This document shows, piece after piece, positions 1 through 6,137 of a stretch of DNA of 15,370 bases; position 1 is the stretch's first letter; every line of letters begins with the position of its first letter. The DNA lies in contig JAOZKL010000002.1 of assembly GCA_029935375.1 (NCBI GenBank), positions 13,643 to 29,012 of the forward strand, given 5' to 3'. The position numbers were made by a program, and so were the translations under genes. Below the pieces are notes generated by a model. It was not told the origin of the DNA. It worked only from the letters and a program-made list of their open reading frames with translations, and did not search any database. This DNA is from Patescibacteria group bacterium. Lineage in GTDB: Bacteria; Patescibacteriota; JACMRA01.

Positions 1-25
1 ATGCCCGCAAATGCGGGTATCCACG
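1..25. repeat. Palindromic repeat, left copy
   Basis: A short palindrome: CCCGCA at 4-9 is complementary to TGCGGG at 12-17. Read on the minus strand, the 25 bases match 901-925 at 22 positions, including 13 identical bases (CGTGGATACCCGC). The two copies therefore lie in opposite orientation on either side of the gene at 47-682. The look is that of a REP-type intergenic palindrome. It may continue beyond the window edge. Confidence 0.6.
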
Positions 26-27
26 CA

Positions 28-46
28 AAGAGAAATCAGTTCTCTT
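28..46 (-). terminator. Hairpin just after the stop of the 47-682 gene
   Basis: AAGAGAA (28-34) pairs with TTCTCTT (40-46) around a 5-base loop. The stem starts directly next to the stop codon of the minus-strand gene. Only a short T stretch follows on the minus strand, so this is a weak terminator or an mRNA 3' end stabiliser at best. Confidence 0.35.
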
Positions 47-682
47 CTACCAATTTTTTATCAATAATTCCAGCGAAGCGGCGCCTGGTGTAACATCTAC
101 ACTAGCTCCTGTGTTGTTGGTAAACTGAAACTCAAAAAGCATTTTTATATCATTTACCTCTATATCATCTAAAGAGGCAATAATACTACCATTTAGCCTC
201 ATCACAAGATCCAGACCATGGGCGCCAAAGTCAAAAGAGCCTGATAAAATCTTGCTAATCATCTTTGTAAAACCAAGAGCAGAACTAAAGAATGAAACTG
301 TTTGGGTGTCTGGGACGGTGAAGATGTTAGAAACTGCAGTTGCTTTTGTAAACTGTGAGATAGCAGGGGCATTAGTAGAATCAGTTCTATCAGATCCGCC
401 AGTTGACCCAGTTATTCCGTATGCTCTATGAGCAATACTCATACCACCAGACCCTCTTTCACCCGTAACTATTATCCAGAATTGATCACTCCTATTGCCC
501 TCTGGATCTATAAATGCATTTCTTCGATTAACTGCAAACATTTCAAATATTGGCAAATCGTATACAGTTGACGGCATCATTTGCAAGCCACCTGCTACCA
601 TACCAGAGGATGATGTATCTACAACTGTTGTTCCACCACTTGTCCCAAATTCGTTCGTTAATCCTATTACTTTGACTGACAT
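47..682 (-). CDS. Unknown beta-rich protein, 211 residues
   Basis: I do not recognise this protein. It has no signal peptide, no transmembrane segment and no cysteine. It is rich in Gly, Ser, Thr, Ala and Val, with alternating hydrophobic patterns that suggest beta structure, for example around residues 155-211 (LDLVMRLNGSIIASLDDIEV and the segment ending LELLIKNW). The composition resembles phage structural proteins or the tail-fibre-like proteins at 5425-9519, but I see no shared motif that proves it. The ATG is preceded by an apparent promoter (712-738 on the minus strand) with about 20 nt of leader and no Shine-Dalgarno sequence. The gene stands alone, ends in TAG, and is flanked by inverted palindromic repeats. 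Its length, compositional bias and well-placed promoter support it as a real gene. Confidence 0.75.
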   Translation of the reverse strand: MSVKVIGLTNEFGTSGGTTVVDTSSSGMVAGGLQMMPSTVYDLPIFEMFAVNRRNAFIDPEGNRSDQFWIIVTGERGSGGMSIAHRAYGITGSTGGSDRTDSTNAPAISQFTKATAVSNIFTVPDTQTVSFFSSALGFTKMISKILSGSFDFGAHGLDLVMRLNGSIIASLDDIEVNDIKMLFEFQFTNNTGASVDVTPGAASLELLIKNW

Positions 683-711
683 AATATGTTTGTTTTGTAT
701 CTCTAACTCAG

Positions 712-738
712 TTTATACCACCCCCCCCGTTTTGTCAA
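712..738 (-). promoter_or_regulatory. Promoter of the 47-682 gene with poly-G spacer
   Basis: On the minus strand TTGACA (738-733) is a perfect -35. TATAAA (717-712), preceded by TGG, is a good extended -10. The spacer is only 15 bp and contains a run of eight G (728-721). A 17-bp spacer would need two more G. Homopolymer runs in this position are a known way to switch promoters on and off by slipped-strand mispairing, as in Neisseria porA. Function here is inferred. Confidence 0.55.
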
Positions 739-833
739 GGGCGATTTTGTGTGGTTTTGATGCGGTTTTGCACAAAAGTGATTTTTTGGACTCGGGCTTC
801 TTGTCGTTTTATAGGTTTCGTGGAGTTCGTAGA

Positions 834-850
834 GGCGAGCTTGTCTCGCC
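834..850. repeat. Palindrome GGCGAG/CTCGCC
   Basis: A perfect 6-bp GC-rich stem (834-839 with 845-850) closes a 5-base loop in otherwise AT-rich spacer DNA. It is one of several REP-like palindromes clustered between 683 and 1163. No T-run follows, so it is not an intrinsic terminator. Confidence 0.5.
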
Positions 851-900
851 ATGTTCTTGTTTACCGAATTTATTCTATCATCAAAATTAGACTTGCAAGC

Positions 901-929
901 CGTGGATACCCGCCTATGCGAGCATGACA
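901..929. repeat. Palindromic repeat, right copy
   Basis: Bases 901-925 match the reverse complement of 1-25 at 22 of 25 positions, with 13 consecutive identities at 901-913. The dyad is less perfect here (CCCGC...GCGAG). The element ends in ATGACA, as does the palindrome at 986-1010, which suggests a common family. Confidence 0.55.
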
Positions 930-985
930 GAACGGGGCAGGATAACAAAAAAGACAGCACATCACAACTCAAGTGATTTTTCTGG

Positions 986-1006
986 ATCCCGCATCAAGTG
1001 CGGGAT
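986..1006. repeat. Perfect 8-bp palindrome starting the tandem array
   Basis: ATCCCGCA (986-993) and TGCGGGAT (999-1006) form a perfect stem with loop TCAAG, followed by GACA. From memory, this kind of sequence (GGATCCCGC...GCGGGATGACA) recurs in intergenic regions of many bacterial genomes. Its right arm is also the first unit of the array at 999-1105. Confidence 0.6.
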
Positions 1007-1105
1007 GACAAGTTTTGAAGTACGAAATGACAAGGGGTAGTGCGGAATAACAAGGTGAGGAGTACGGAATAACAAGGGGTAGTGCGGGATGACAACAAAA
1101 AATAG
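999..1105. repeat. Tandem 20/22-bp repeat array, five units
   Basis: Five degenerate units begin at 999, 1021, 1041, 1063 and 1083. Each follows the pattern T(G/A)CGG(G/A)AT(G/A)ACAAGG plus a short tail. Unit lengths alternate 22, 20, 22, 20, giving a 42-bp higher-order period. The array seems to have grown from the right arm of the palindrome at 986-1006. No gene lies in the 683-1163 interval, and the reading frames across it are composed of repeat sequence. Confidence 0.65.
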
Positions 1106-1127
1106 ACACCAGCAAAGCCACAACAAG

Positions 1128-1157
1128 TTGACAAAAGATAAAATATAAAACAATTAT
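1128..1157 (+). promoter_or_regulatory. Possible promoter of the YibE/F gene
   Basis: TTGACA at 1128-1133 is a perfect -35, placed 36 bp before the ATG, as seen at other genes here. The -10 is poor (AATTAT at 1152-1157, spacer 18). If used, the transcript would be leaderless. Confidence 0.4.
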
Positions 1158-1163
1158 AAAGCT

Positions 1164-2339
1164 ATGACAAAGAAGCTGATCTATTCTCTAACCGGGCTGT
1201 TCCTTATATTATGTTTTGGTTTTATCGCAATATCTGTAAATGATTATAAGAGATCAGAGGTGGTGCCAGATCAGTATAGTCAGGATCAAGAACCTGTAAA
1301 AATTTCTGAAAACTATATGGTTGGGAAAATAGAAAAAATTCTTAATCAGAAAGAAACAGAATCTTATGGTAAAGAAATGATTTCACAAGAACTAGCAGTC
1401 CTAATAACCAAAGGAAGCGAGAAAGGTGAAAAGGTAAAAATAGAAACTGGGATGGTACCATCATCAGACAAGTCCAAAATTGTAAAAGAGGGTGAAAAAG
1501 TTGTAATAGTAAAAGTAGAGCCGCCAAAGGATTCTGGACAGACTGAGCCGGTCTATTATATCTATGACAAATATCGTATTCCGTCACTCACTCTGATAAT
1601 ATTGTTATTTGTTATAATAATAATTGCACTATCACGCAAGCGAGGTATAATGTCTATTGTAGGACTTGCCTTTAGTATAATGGTAATAATGAGCTATATA
1701 TTGCCAAATATTTTGGAAGGGCAAAATCCGTTATTGGTTAGTTTGTTAGGGGGTTCTGTTATTGCTATTGTATCGTTGTACATAACACATGGATTCAAAA
1801 AAAGGACTACCATTGCTGTTGTTAGTGTATTATTTACTATACTGATTGCGACTGTTCTTGGTATAGCTTTTACAAAGTTTTCTAGTCTTTATGGGGTTTC
1901 CTCAGAAGAAGTTTTTTGGTTAAAGGTGAGCGAGTATCAGTATATTAATTTGAAAGGTTTGGTACTTGCTGGTATTATAATATCTTCTCTTGGTGTACTA
2001 GATGATGTGGCTTCTACACAGGTTGCAACAGTTGATGAATTACGAAAGACTGATGAATCTCTGACCACAAAAGAACTGTACAAAAAAGGTATAGAAGTAG
2101 GTAAGGAGCACATTGCATCTATGGTAAACACTCTTGTGTTGGTATTTGTTGGTGCGTCTCTTCCAATGTTTTTGATATTTGCAGCAGACAAAACTAGGCC
2201 TGCTTGGATAATTGCAAACACAGAAATGATAGCAGAAGAAATTGTGCGAAGTATGGTTGGTAGTATTGCCCTTGCCCTTGCCGTTCCTATAACAACATTT
2301 TTGGCAGCTTATTTTTTGGTAAAGAAGAAAGCAAAATAG
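1164..2339 (+). CDS. YibE/F-family multipass membrane protein
   Basis: This 391-residue protein belongs to the YibE/YibF family (YibE_F domain), a conserved membrane protein family whose transport or envelope function is not settled. A hydrophobic segment near residues 5-24 is followed by a soluble extracytoplasmic region (about 26-137). Then come membrane helices at about 140-157, 161-181, 188-206, 216-237, 265-280, 320-340 and 362-386. Family signatures are visible: GVLDDVASTQ at 277-286, HIASMVNTL at 316-324, and EEIVRSMVGSIALALAVP at 358-375. The length suits the family. There is no Shine-Dalgarno sequence before the ATG. The frame ends in two consecutive TAG codons. The next gene, lgt, has its own promoter about 70 bp downstream, so they need not be an operon. 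Confidence in the family is high and in the function low. Confidence 0.92.
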   Translation: MTKKLIYSLTGLFLILCFGFIAISVNDYKRSEVVPDQYSQDQEPVKISENYMVGKIEKILNQKETESYGKEMISQELAVLITKGSEKGEKVKIETGMVPSSDKSKIVKEGEKVVIVKVEPPKDSGQTEPVYYIYDKYRIPSLTLIILLFVIIIIALSRKRGIMSIVGLAFSIMVIMSYILPNILEGQNPLLVSLLGGSVIAIVSLYITHGFKKRTTIAVVSVLFTILIATVLGIAFTKFSSLYGVSSEEVFWLKVSEYQYINLKGLVLAGIIISSLGVLDDVASTQVATVDELRKTDESLTTKELYKKGIEVGKEHIASMVNTLVLVFVGASLPMFLIFAADKTRPAWIIANTEMIAEEIVRSMVGSIALALAVPITTFLAAYFLVKKKAK

Positions 2340-2408
2340 TAGGCTATTTGACACCATATGAAGTTTTTCACGGTGATGTACTTTGAATAATAATTTAAAA
2401 TCAACTCT

Positions 2409-2437
2409 TTGACAAAAATCATTTTTGTTTATAGTCT
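2409..2437 (+). promoter_or_regulatory. Promoter of lgt
   Basis: TTGACA (2409-2414) is followed by TATAGT (2430-2435, spacer 15) or TAGTCT (2432-2437, spacer 17). The ATG lies 41 bp from the first base of the -35, which predicts a leader of only about 6 nt. Confidence 0.5.
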
Positions 2438-2449
2438 CTTTGTATAAAT

Positions 2450-3565
2450 ATGAGTTTGAGTAATCTTGTCAAACATGACACAAAAAAAGATAAGTTTAGC
2501 TGGTTAACTCCGAGGCTGATTGCAGTTGCTCTTACTTTGGTTGGAGCTTTATTAGCTGTTGTTTGTTTTGATCCATTGCGAAGAGTTTTTTCTGGAGAAT
2601 TGATTTTGAATCAGTACATTTACAGGGTTGAATTAGAAGAAATCAGTCTTTATTTTTGGACAATTCCAATGGAAGACATTTTGATAAGAGCTTATTCACT
2701 GTTAATGCTTGGAGGATTTTTTGCAGCTTTTTTTCTTGCAATTTATCTGGCAAAACGAAATTATCTGGCAACATCTTTAGTAGATAGGCTATCAATTGGG
2801 ATACTTGTATTTGGCTTGCTAGGTGCTCGATTATTTTATTTTCTGTTCCACTTAGATTTATATGAAGGGGTCTGGTGGGAAATATTCTTTTTGTTTGAAG
2901 GTGGCCTTGCAATCTTTGGCGGGATAATGGCTGCAACTCTTTATATATGGAGTTATTGTAGAAAGTACAAATTTAACTTTTACGAGCTGGGAGATGTATT
3001 TGTGCCTGCTCTTTTACTTGGGCAAATTATAGGTAGATGGGGTAATTTTTTCAACTACGAGGCATATGGACAGCCTACAAATGTTTTCTGGAAAATGTTT
3101 GTGCCGGATGCAGCAAGAGTAGCAAATCTATATGATTATACAAATCCACTAACTACATTTTTTCATCCCACTTTTTTATATGAAATAATACCTGCTTTTT
3201 TTCTACTCATTTTTATAATGTGGTTCTATAATAGGATGACGTACAAAAGATCTGGTATTGTACTTGCCACATACCTTATTGGATATGGGACGATAAGATC
3301 TATTACAGAATTTTTTAGACTTGATGCAGAGAAAATCCTTCTTGGAGATGGTATCCCTGTGCCAAAGTTTATTGTAAATTTGGTTGATTTTGTTACATCA
3401 GATAGTATGGTATTTATAGTACAGTGGGTCGAAGAGGCTGTAATCTTGCAACATATACTTGTAAATCAAATATTAGCCATTGCGATGATTGTTATTGGGA
3501 TTGTTATGATCAAAAAGCGATCTGAGATCTTCTTCTTCAAGAAAGAGATGAGGGAGTCAAAATAA
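2450..3565 (+). CDS. lgt: Prolipoprotein diacylglyceryl transferase
   Basis: Lgt moves a diacylglyceryl group from phosphatidylglycerol to the lipobox cysteine of prolipoproteins. It is an integral membrane enzyme and performs the first step of lipoprotein maturation. The signature GRWGNFFNYEAYG is at residues 195-207 and includes the conserved Arg196, Asn199, Asn202 and Glu204. Also present are GGLAIFGG (151-158), HPTFLYE (239-245) and the C-terminal R...EFFR segment (283-290). The position of the E. coli loop histidine (His103) reads Phe in GGLAIFGG; many lineages lack His there. The protein has 371 residues, longer than the usual 260-300. A roughly 75-residue N-terminal extension contains one extra membrane helix (about 22-40), and there is a C-terminal extension with a further helix (about 338-354). 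No lipoprotein substrate gene or lspA is in the window. Confidence 0.93.
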   Translation: MSLSNLVKHDTKKDKFSWLTPRLIAVALTLVGALLAVVCFDPLRRVFSGELILNQYIYRVELEEISLYFWTIPMEDILIRAYSLLMLGGFFAAFFLAIYLAKRNYLATSLVDRLSIGILVFGLLGARLFYFLFHLDLYEGVWWEIFFLFEGGLAIFGGIMAATLYIWSYCRKYKFNFYELGDVFVPALLLGQIIGRWGNFFNYEAYGQPTNVFWKMFVPDAARVANLYDYTNPLTTFFHPTFLYEIIPAFFLLIFIMWFYNRMTYKRSGIVLATYLIGYGTIRSITEFFRLDAEKILLGDGIPVPKFIVNLVDFVTSDSMVFIVQWVEEAVILQHILVNQILAIAMIVIGIVMIKKRSEIFFFKKEMRESK

Positions 3566-3571
3566 AAATTA

Positions 3572-4735
3572 TTATTTAGTTAATTTATAACATTTAAACA
3601 TTTTCTTTTCCATGTCTATTCCGTCTTCTTCCATAACACAAGCTCTCCAAGAATCTTGAACTTTTTGCACATTAAGGCCTTTAACTATTTCAAACAATGT
3701 TAATTCCATCTCTGAAGCTGTCTTTTTCTTGCTAAGTTTTTTCATTAGATTAGATAAAAATGAGGAGGAGTTATTGCCACCAACTCTAATATATCTATCA
3801 ATACTATAAACTGTTTTTGTTTTTTCAAAAGTTTGTTTTAATTGATGGTATTGTTGCTTACACCATTTATCTTTTTCTAGTTCTTTTATAACTTCTTCAT
3901 CGTTAAGTAGTTCTCTGCTATATTGCAAGACTAGTTTTTTGATTTCACGAAAATGACGAAAACCAAGAGCTCCGACAATTTCTGCAATTGGGACATAAAA
4001 ACGAAGTGCCTCCAGAGTAATTCTAATTCTGCGACACTTTTTATTGATATATTTTAAGGTTCTGATATTGTCCCGGACATCGTACATTTTTGTAATAACT
4101 GCGGCGGGGTTTTTGAACATTTTTGTAAACATTGCTGTCATGTTTTCTAATGTTTTCTTTTCCCTGTCTTTTTCAGTGGAGGTTTTTGTAACAGTATCTA
4201 CTATATCAGAGATGTTTTTACCAAAAAGACTTTTTATATCTTTAACGTTTACATTGTAGCCATCTTCTACAACATCATGAAGAACTGTGCTTATAAGGAT
4301 ATCCCTAACTTTTAATCGTGGGAAATAGGTTTTTATATCTTGGCTTTCACTAATAGCAGATAAACATTGCCTCATTGGGTGGTTTATAAAGAAATTACCA
4401 CAACTGCGTAGTTGCATCTCTCCGTCTGTTACATGATATTCTCCGATAAATTTTAGGGCTATTTTCAGTCTATTTCTGAAACGATTATTACTAAGTTTGT
4501 TATAGATTGAACTGTCTTTTTTTGCATGTTTAACCTCTATCAGAAATTGTTGCCAAATCTCATTTGTCCAAAAGTTAAAGTCCTTTTGATATTCTTCAAA
4601 CTCAGAATCACTTTTTTTATAAAATAATTCTCTATTTAGTTCTATTGTTATTATGTCATCCTTCAAGTCGTTATCTATCGCCCCAAACATAGCACCTTTC
4701 ATTTGTTTTATTTTCTTGAGACTATATTGTATCAT
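3572..4735 (-). CDS. RelA/SpoT-type HD hydrolase-like protein
   Basis: The centre of this 387-residue protein matches the HD hydrolase domain of RSH enzymes, which degrade (p)ppGpp. His119 (HPMRQC), His153-Asp154 with Glu157-Asp158 (LHDVVED) and Asp219/Asn223 (KMYDVRDNIRTL) align with the metal ligands and the catalytic ED pair. DIVDTVTKTS (177-186) and the helix with YVPIAEIVGALGFR (247-260) also fit the family. I see no synthetase, TGS or ACT domain, so this resembles a single-domain hydrolase with about 100 extra residues at each end. The family's usual R and H in DRLHNMRT read V and D here (DVRDNIRT). The substrate could therefore be (p)ppGpp or another nucleotide. The gene converges on lgt with 6 bp between stop codons. 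No Shine-Dalgarno sequence and only a poor promoter (TTGAAA at 4782-4777) precede it. Confidence 0.85.
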   Translation of the reverse strand: MIQYSLKKIKQMKGAMFGAIDNDLKDDIITIELNRELFYKKSDSEFEEYQKDFNFWTNEIWQQFLIEVKHAKKDSSIYNKLSNNRFRNRLKIALKFIGEYHVTDGEMQLRSCGNFFINHPMRQCLSAISESQDIKTYFPRLKVRDILISTVLHDVVEDGYNVNVKDIKSLFGKNISDIVDTVTKTSTEKDREKKTLENMTAMFTKMFKNPAAVITKMYDVRDNIRTLKYINKKCRRIRITLEALRFYVPIAEIVGALGFRHFREIKKLVLQYSRELLNDEEVIKELEKDKWCKQQYHQLKQTFEKTKTVYSIDRYIRVGGNNSSSFLSNLMKKLSKKKTASEMELTLFEIVKGLNVQKVQDSWRACVMEEDGIDMEKKMFKCYKLTK

Positions 4736-4745
4736 AATAAATACT
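4716..4745 (+). promoter_or_regulatory. Possible promoter for the RNA at about 4752
   Basis: TTGAGA (4716-4721) and AATACT (4740-4745) are separated by 18 bp. They would start transcription near 4752, just before the 5' arm of the long stem. Both boxes are imperfect. The site lies inside the beginning of the divergent HD-protein gene. Confidence 0.3.
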
Positions 4746-4751
4746 TTTTAA

Positions 4752-4918
4752 CAACAAACCTCTTTTCTAATTCCATTTTCAATCCATAAATCCTAAGATT
4801 TAACTAAAAAAATACTTTTTTCAATTCGTTTTACCAGTAAAAGTCATTTCAAAAAGAATATTTTTAGAATAAATTTAAGAATTTCTACTTGAGAAGCGAA
4901 TTAGGAAAGAGGTTTAAC
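4752..4918 (+). ncRNA. Candidate structured RNA, rod-like fold
   Basis: Two distant segments, 4756-4782 and 4889-4915, can pair at 25 of 27 positions. The only breaks are at 4774-4775. Two of the pairs are U-G wobbles if the plus strand is transcribed, and would be A-C mismatches on the minus strand; this favours a plus-strand RNA. Inside lies a large internal loop with a small hairpin on each side (4788-4801, loop CTAA; 4871-4884, loop TAAG). A second stem, 4808-4821 with 4852-4865, has 13 of 14 pairs, and an apical hairpin sits at 4829-4842. A closing stem, central bubble and terminal stem over about 165 nt resemble the general design of 6S RNA, but no sequence motif confirms this. The inner helices are AT-rich and individually weak evidence. 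It could instead be a leader of the HD-protein gene on the minus strand. Confidence 0.45.
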
Positions 4919-4920
4919 TT

Positions 4921-5010
4921 TAAAATGGGTAAAAATTTGATAGGTTATTTTAGCCGCTCCTCTCTTGTTAGAGGGCGGTAGGCTATATAAATATCAAACC
5001 AACCTTTTTT
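4921..5010 (+). terminator. Compound hairpin ending in six T
   Basis: TTTGATA (4936-4942) pairs with TATCAAA (4992-4998). Inside it, TAGCC (4951-4955) pairs with GGCTA (4981-4985), and CCTCT (4959-4963) pairs with AGAGG (4970-4974). Alternatively CCGC/GCGG extends the inner stem to 9 bp with one bulged U. The outer GGT/ACC (4928-4930 with 5002-5004) leads directly into six T (5005-5010). This looks like the 3' domain and terminator of the RNA that starts near 4752, or a separate small RNA. The GC-rich core stands out from its AT-rich surroundings. Confidence 0.4.
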
Positions 5011-5112
5011 CAATGATCTAGAAGAAAGTGTATTAGACCTTTTAACAGCACATAAATAGCTATAAATCAAAGAGTGTAAACACTGCCTTTTAGATTCTTC
5101 AAAAAAGTACTC

Positions 5113-5141
5113 TTGACAAAATGTTATTTTTTTGTTATAGT
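5113..5141 (+). promoter_or_regulatory. Promoter of the 5S rRNA gene
   Basis: TTGACA (5113-5118), a 17-bp spacer and TATAGT (5136-5141) make a near-consensus sigma-70-type promoter. The predicted start, about 35 bp after the first base of the -35, coincides with the 5S 5' end. This gives a calibration for the other promoters in the window. Confidence 0.85.
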
Positions 5142-5147
5142 CAAGGT

Positions 5148-5263
5148 GTTACTTTTACAAGTGCTATGGAACCACCTCTTACCATCCCGAACAGAGTCGT
5201 GAAACGTAGCTACGCCGATGATACTAGAATGCAGATTCAGGGGAAAGTAGGCCAAAAGTGATT
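5148..5263 (+). rRNA. rrf: 5S ribosomal RNA
   Basis: The conserved 5S core is present: ACCATCCCGAACAGAG at about 5180-5195, the loop E region GCCGATGATACT and GGGGAAAGTAGG near 5240-5251. Terminal helix I forms between 5148-5156 and 5254-5262 with two G-U pairs, which sets the ends to within one or two bases. The length is about 116 nt, normal for bacteria. The gene has its own promoter and an intrinsic terminator. No 16S, 23S or tRNA is visible on either side, so it is unlinked from an rRNA operon. The 5' end calls for the large-subunit partner genes elsewhere in the genome. Confidence 0.93.
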
Positions 5264-5271
5264 TATGATCG

Positions 5272-5295
5272 AACACTCCGAAAGGGGTGTTTTTT
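5272..5295 (+). terminator. Intrinsic terminator of the 5S rRNA gene
   Basis: ACACTCC (5273-5279) pairs with GGGGTGT (5284-5290), with one U-G pair, around a GAAA tetraloop. A T-run follows directly. Nothing further is seen between here and the promoter at 5378 except a weak AAAGCC/GGCTTT hairpin at 5314-5336. Confidence 0.9.
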
Positions 5296-5377
5296 CTTGC
5301 CTAAAATATTATAAAAGCCAATTAATTTAGGGCTTTGTTTATTATTAAATATAAATAAAAAAATTGAAATGAACCAC

Positions 5378-5406
5378 TTGACAAATTAATGCATTTATCT
5401 TTTAAT
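5378..5406 (+). promoter_or_regulatory. Promoter of the tail-fibre-like gene set
   Basis: TTGACA (5378-5383), a 17-bp spacer and TTTAAT (5401-5406) are a near-consensus promoter. It points at the ATG at 5425, with a predicted leader of about 12 nt. The two downstream genes (from 6138 and 7767) lack such a promoter, so the three probably share this one. Confidence 0.7.
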
Positions 5407-5424
5407 CATTTCATATAAAACAGT

Positions 5425-6030
5425 ATGGTAAAAAACGCACCAACATTAGGACAAAGATAGTGGGGATTAGTACTTAACTCCCATATATCTCAATTGATGG
5501 ATCCTGCAACTGGAGGTATCAATACAAATGCAGGTAATCCAAATACTCTTGTAGCAGAAGATGAAGGATATACATTTATAGATACAAACTCTGGTAAGAT
5601 AAAAAGATTTAAAGGAACTGGAGATGGTACAAATGATATAGATTGGGAAATTGCAGGTGGCAGTGGCGTAGAATCATCTGGAACAGAACCAACAACTCCA
5701 AATGAAGGAGATACATGGTTCAATACTACTACTAATGAGTTTATGGTATGGAATGGAACAGAGTGGATACCTGTTAGCTCTGGTCTTGATTATGCTGTAA
5801 ACTATCAAAATCCTCCAGATTCAGAATTAGATCCTTCTTATCATCCATTAGAATCTTGGAAGAAAAGAAAAGTAATATATCAATCTACTGATATTAGATA
5901 TTTTATAGCTCAGCAAGTATTTGAAGAAGGTACAAAAGATGGTATAACATTAGAACTAGATTCTGATGGTTCTACAATATTAAAAACATTTACAAAGAAC
6001 AAAAGTACAGAAGAAATTGTAGTAACTTAG
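5425..6030 (+). CDS. Tail-fibre-like protein with in-frame TAG at codon 12
   Basis: The reading frame from the ATG at 5425 has a TAG at 5458-5460 (codon 12) and then stays open to 6030, 201 residues in all. Translation after the TAG could only begin at TTG 5494 or ATG 5497. The full frame is preferred for two reasons. The promoter sits just before 5425. The residues on both sides of the TAG align with the start of the gene at 7767: PTLGQR*WGLVLNSHISQL against PTKGARNWGNLLTSWLGQL. Downstream are AEDEGYTFIDTNSGKIKRF (about 44-62) and GTEPTTPNEGDTWFNTTTNE (about 86-105), a segment type common in phage tail-fibre and virion-associated proteins. The C-terminal part is unrecognised. There is no signal peptide. 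It is probably a tail-fibre or surface-contact protein, damaged or read through. Confidence 0.7.
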
Positions 6031-6137
6031 ATTAGACATCATACATGTACCAAAAGAAACAAAACAATTACTACAGACTAAACACACCAGAAAAGAGATA
6101 AACCAAATACAATTACAAAATATTAAATACAATTTTT

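Noticed and set aside
495..890. A 131-codon plus-strand frame opposite the 47-682 gene
   Set aside because: It mirrors the better-supported minus-strand gene, then runs through the promoter and repeats.
703..972. An 89-codon minus-strand frame across the palindromes
   Set aside because: It overlaps the promoter, poly-G tract and REP-like palindromes, and has no coding-like composition or start signal.
999..1105. CRISPR array
   Set aside because: The units are adjacent with no unique spacers, degenerate, and there are no cas genes nearby.
962..1153. A 63-codon minus-strand reading frame with repeated VIPHYPL-type residues
   Set aside because: It is the translation of the tandem repeat array; this kind of frame is produced by intergenic palindromic repeats and is not a gene.
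4752..5010. tmRNA, RNase P RNA or SRP RNA
   Set aside because: None of their conserved core sequences was seen (tRNA-like acceptor end, GAGGAAAGTCC, or the GGAAGGAGCAG-type SRP loop).
5314..5336. Second terminator after 5S (AAAGCC/GGCTTT)
   Set aside because: The stem is only 6 bp with an 11-base loop and the T-run is interrupted; the GAAA hairpin before it is sufficient.
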